DNA from: an uncultured Oscillospiraceae bacterium
GTDB lineage: Bacteria > Bacillota > Clostridia > Oscillospirales > Oscillospiraceae
Reading direction: 5' to 3'
Length of the DNA stretch: 59,318 nt
Assembly (NCBI GenBank): GCA_910587395.1
Contig: CAJULJ010000014.1
Location: 1 to 59,318, forward strand
The notes under the pieces are model-generated. The model saw nothing but the letters and a program-made list of their open reading frames with translations, ran no database searches and was not told the origin of the DNA. Position 1 is the first letter of the stretch, and the number at the start of each line of letters is the position of its first letter. Below, piece by piece: positions 57,714 through 59,318 of this stretch. A program made the position numbers and the translations under genes.

Positions 57714-58232
57714 ATGAGCAATCCCATCGTTACAATTGAGATGGAAGACGGCGGCGTGATGAAGGCGGAGCTGTACCCGGAGATCGCGCCCAACACGGTA
57801 AACAACTTTATTTCCCTGGTTCAGTCCGGATTTTATGACGGGCTGATCTTTCACCGGGTGATCCCCGGCTTCATGATCCAGGGGGGCGACCCGGACGGGG
57901 CGGGCACCGGAGGCCCGGGCTACAGCATCAAGGGCGAGTTCAGTCAGAATGGGTTCAAAAATGAGCTGGTCCATGAGCGGGGCGTATTGTCCATGGCCCG
58001 CACCATGGATCCGGATTCGGCTGGAAGCCAGTTTTTCATCATGGTGTCCGACGCGCCCCACCTGGACGGAGGCTATGCCGCTTTCGGCAAGGTGATTGAG
58101 GGCATGGATACCGCGGATGCCGTCGTGTCGGTTAAGCGGGACTGGAATGACCATCCGAAAAAGGACCAGAAGATGAAAAAGGTTACCGTGGACACCCAGG
58201 GCGTGGATTATCCTGCGCCGGAGAAGGTGTAA
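57714..58232 (+). CDS. ppiB: Peptidyl-prolyl cis-trans isomerase (cyclophilin)
   Basis: This 172-residue cytoplasmic cyclophilin speeds proline isomerisation in protein folding. After the start (MSNPIVTIEMEDGGVMKAELYPEIAPNTVNNF) it has FYDGLIFHRVIPGFMIQGGDPDGAGTGGPGY, with the catalytic Arg in FHRVIPGFMIQGGDP, then GVLSMARTMDPDSAGSQFFIM and LDGGYAAFGKVIEGMDT. All are standard. ATG 57714 is best spaced after AAAGGG; 57708 is possible. It lies 23 bp after smpB, so on the same message. A GGCGGC/GCCGCC hairpin without T tract follows at about 58285. Confidence 0.93.
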   Translation: MSNPIVTIEMEDGGVMKAELYPEIAPNTVNNFISLVQSGFYDGLIFHRVIPGFMIQGGDPDGAGTGGPGYSIKGEFSQNGFKNELVHERGVLSMARTMDPDSAGSQFFIMVSDAPHLDGGYAAFGKVIEGMDTADAVVSVKRDWNDHPKKDQKMKKVTVDTQGVDYPAPEKV

Positions 58233-58447
58233 GGACGTTTTCACTCTGTCGGGTTAAACCTGACGGATGAAAATAAATTCAAAAAGGCGGCAAAGCCGCC
58301 CACCAAATTCCTCCCGCCCAAAAGCAGCCGCTGGCCGCCGGGGTCCCCCACCGTCCTTCAGGCTTTGTGGGGAGAGGAAGAAGAAACGGAACGGGCGCAG
58401 CTTTCCCTGCAGGGGGAAGCGGAGCAGAGTGGAGTTTCTTCTGACGA

Positions 58448-58793
58448 GGGGGCGTACTGGTTTCGACGGGGGTACAGAAGCAGGAATAGCGAGCGGATGC
58501 GCCTGACATCCTAAAAACGGGCAATTATAAATTAAAGAACGACGATAACGTAGTTCTCGCTGCGGCTTAACGCGGCCGTCCTGCCCGGAAGGACCACGAG
58601 CCGGGTCGGGGCGTCATCTTAGTGGTGCCCGTGAGTGCGGAAAGAGTTGACCGTGCCACGCATTATGACTCTACCAAACCCAGCAGTGTGACGACCCACG
58701 GCTGAGCAAGGGAATGTAAACGATCGTCTGCGCTCGGAGAGGTTCCTGTGGAAGCGCTTTCGGACAGGGGTTCGACTCCCCTCGCCTCCACCA
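58448..58793 (+). ncRNA. ssrA: tmRNA
   Basis: This RNA of about 346 bases rescues stalled ribosomes together with SmpB. The 5' end GGGGGCGTACTGGTTTCGACGG and the 3' end GGTTCGACTCCCCTCGCCTCCACCA are the tRNA-like part; GGGGGC pairs with GCCTCC of the acceptor stem, and the CCA end is encoded. The tag frame starts with GGC at 58520 and reads G-NYKLKNDDNVVLAAA before the TAA ending at 58570. With the alanine from tmRNA itself the tag is AGNYKLKNDDNVVLAAA. A Gly resume codon is also used in Bacillus subtilis. Confidence 0.96.
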
Positions 58794-58867
58794 GATGGAC
58801 ATTGGACGAACACCTATTATTTCAAAGGCGGCTTTGCTGTGATGGTGTGGCTCTGATGTCAAATGAA

Positions 58868-58908
58868 CAGCGGAGGTCAAGGTATAAGCCTTGGCCTCCG
58901 CTGTTTTG
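58868..58908. terminator. Terminator after ssrA
   Basis: CAGCGGAGG-TCAAGG (58868-58882) pairs with CCTTG-GCCTCCGCTG (58889-58903) around TATAAG, followed by TTTTG. It is 75 bases after the tmRNA end and also faces the convergent small gene. Confidence 0.75.
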
Positions 58909-58913
58909 TCGGT

Positions 58914-59087
58914 TTATTTCGTTTTGCCTTGGGCATCCTGCCACTCCGCAAACTCCCGTTGGCCCTGTTCACTGTCATAGTATTTCCGTATCTCCGGGAC
59001 GAGAAAACGGGCAAAAGTTTCTATGATAGCCTGCGGAAGTTCGATTTCACAGTCTACTTTATCAGGTTGTTTTTTCGCCAAAGGCAT
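58914..59087 (-). CDS. Small protein of integrative elements, unknown function
   Basis: A 57-residue charged protein: MPLAKKQPDKVDCEIELPQAIIETFARFLVPEIRKYYDSEQGQREFAEWQDAQGKTK. Very similar short proteins (PDKVDCEIELP--IIE-FARFLVPEIRKYY-SEQGQ-EFAEW) are common in conjugative and mobilisable elements of gut Clostridia. I know no function. AAAGGGG lies close before the ATG at 59087. Together with the next partial gene it suggests that an integrative element starts just beyond the tmRNA gene. Confidence 0.55.
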   Translation of the reverse strand: MPLAKKQPDKVDCEIELPQAIIETFARFLVPEIRKYYDSEQGQREFAEWQDAQGKTK

Positions 59088-59172
59088 TTCCCCTTTCCAA
59101 AACGCAGGACAAGACCCGCAGGCGGGAGGAACAGGGAAAGGGTAAGCTGTTCCCCCCAACCGGGGCCGGTTA

Positions 59173-59318
59173 TTAGTTCACGCCGAGAATGGCGCGGATC
59201 AGTTTGTTTTCCAGACGGCTTTTCATGTACTCGTCCAGACAGGCGTGGGGACAGCCGCTTTCGTCGTAGACCGTCCGGGTGCAGAGCTTGTTTATGTAGC
59301 CCTCGTAGTACCGCAAGA
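59173..59318 (-). CDS. Partial gene at the right edge, cysteine-containing protein of an integrative element
   Basis: The C-terminal 47 codons are visible, reading ...LRYYEGYINKLCTRTVYDESGCPHACLDEYMKSRLENKLIRAILGVN and ending at TAA 59173-59175. The 5' part is outside the window. The Cys-rich pattern (LCTRT, GCPHAC) may bind metal. The family is not recognised with certainty; such short proteins sit near recombinase or mobilisation genes of integrative elements. It lies 86 bp upstream of the small gene at 59087 and is read in the same direction. Confidence 0.45.
   Translation of the reverse strand, partial: LRYYEGYINKLCTRTVYDESGCPHACLDEYMKSRLENKLIRAILGVN

Overview
The window looks like chromosome of a spore-forming, high-G+C member of the Clostridia, most like the Oscillospiraceae (Flavonifractor, Intestinimonas, Oscillibacter type). 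This rests on the gene content: SpoIIE, BofA next to YaaL, RNase J, a monomeric [FeFe]-hydrogenase, crotonase and 3-hydroxybutyryl-CoA dehydrogenase, LexA of the Gram-positive type, and a tmRNA whose tag starts with a glycine codon as in Bacillus. Promoters are ordinary sigma-A boxes with 17-18 bp spacing, and ribosome binding sites are strong. No database search was possible; family names come from sequence motifs I recognise.

Layout. 1-5850: a prophage remnant read leftward (tail-fibre genes, DUF4376 protein, membrane protein, XhlA-like protein, holin, truncated endolysin). It is broken by an IS5-family element (1400-2593, TTAG target duplication). Inside it, at about 1005-1367, lies what I think is the most interesting object of the window: a compact candidate type I toxin-antitoxin locus. 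It has a 31-residue hydrophobic peptide with a hidden ribosome binding site and an antisense RNA, each with its own consensus promoter, transcribed toward each other. 6096-7298: an orphan protein with a PD-(D/E)XK nuclease signature and its own promoter. 7461-9608: a TetR-regulated ABC-2 exporter operon. 9794-11758: an aminotransferase and a frameshifted Vat/CatB-type acetyltransferase. 11913-16787: RNase J, a ribbon-helix-helix protein with ComFC, YaaL-BofA, and a membrane-anchored glycosidase-like protein. 16851-19148: purine uptake and salvage, with a variant purine riboswitch in front of the NCS2 permease and a divergent phosphoribosyltransferase. 19246-23884: rpsU, a 46-residue membrane peptide, leuS and hydA.

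24210-33368 is a carbohydrate region: a generic sugar ABC ATPase (UgpC/MsmK type), KduI, and a maltodextrin-type operon read leftward (binding lipoprotein, two permeases of which the first is frameshifted, a LacI repressor, MalQ) with a palindromic LacI-type operator. 33659-36727: lexA, two membrane proteins and dusB. 36891-42199: spoIIE, a NagZ-like lipid-anchored or membrane-anchored glycosidase, a P-loop ATPase, and a small gene preceded by three phased Spo0A boxes. 42522-44309: crt-hbd of the butyrate pathway.

44600-53735 is one long leftward operon of translation and RNA genes: rimP-nusA-rnpM-ylxQ-infB-(unknown)-rbfA-nrnA-truB-ribF-DUF554, with a promoter and a leader attenuator in front. 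53939-57030: murI-DUF1934-argS. 57229-58793: smpB, a cyclophilin and the tmRNA gene, so both trans-translation partners lie together. The right edge (58914-59318) carries two small genes of the kind found in integrative elements, directly beyond the tmRNA 3' end, a common integration site.

Two genes (acetyltransferase, sugar permease) have single-base frameshifts. They may be real decay or assembly errors.
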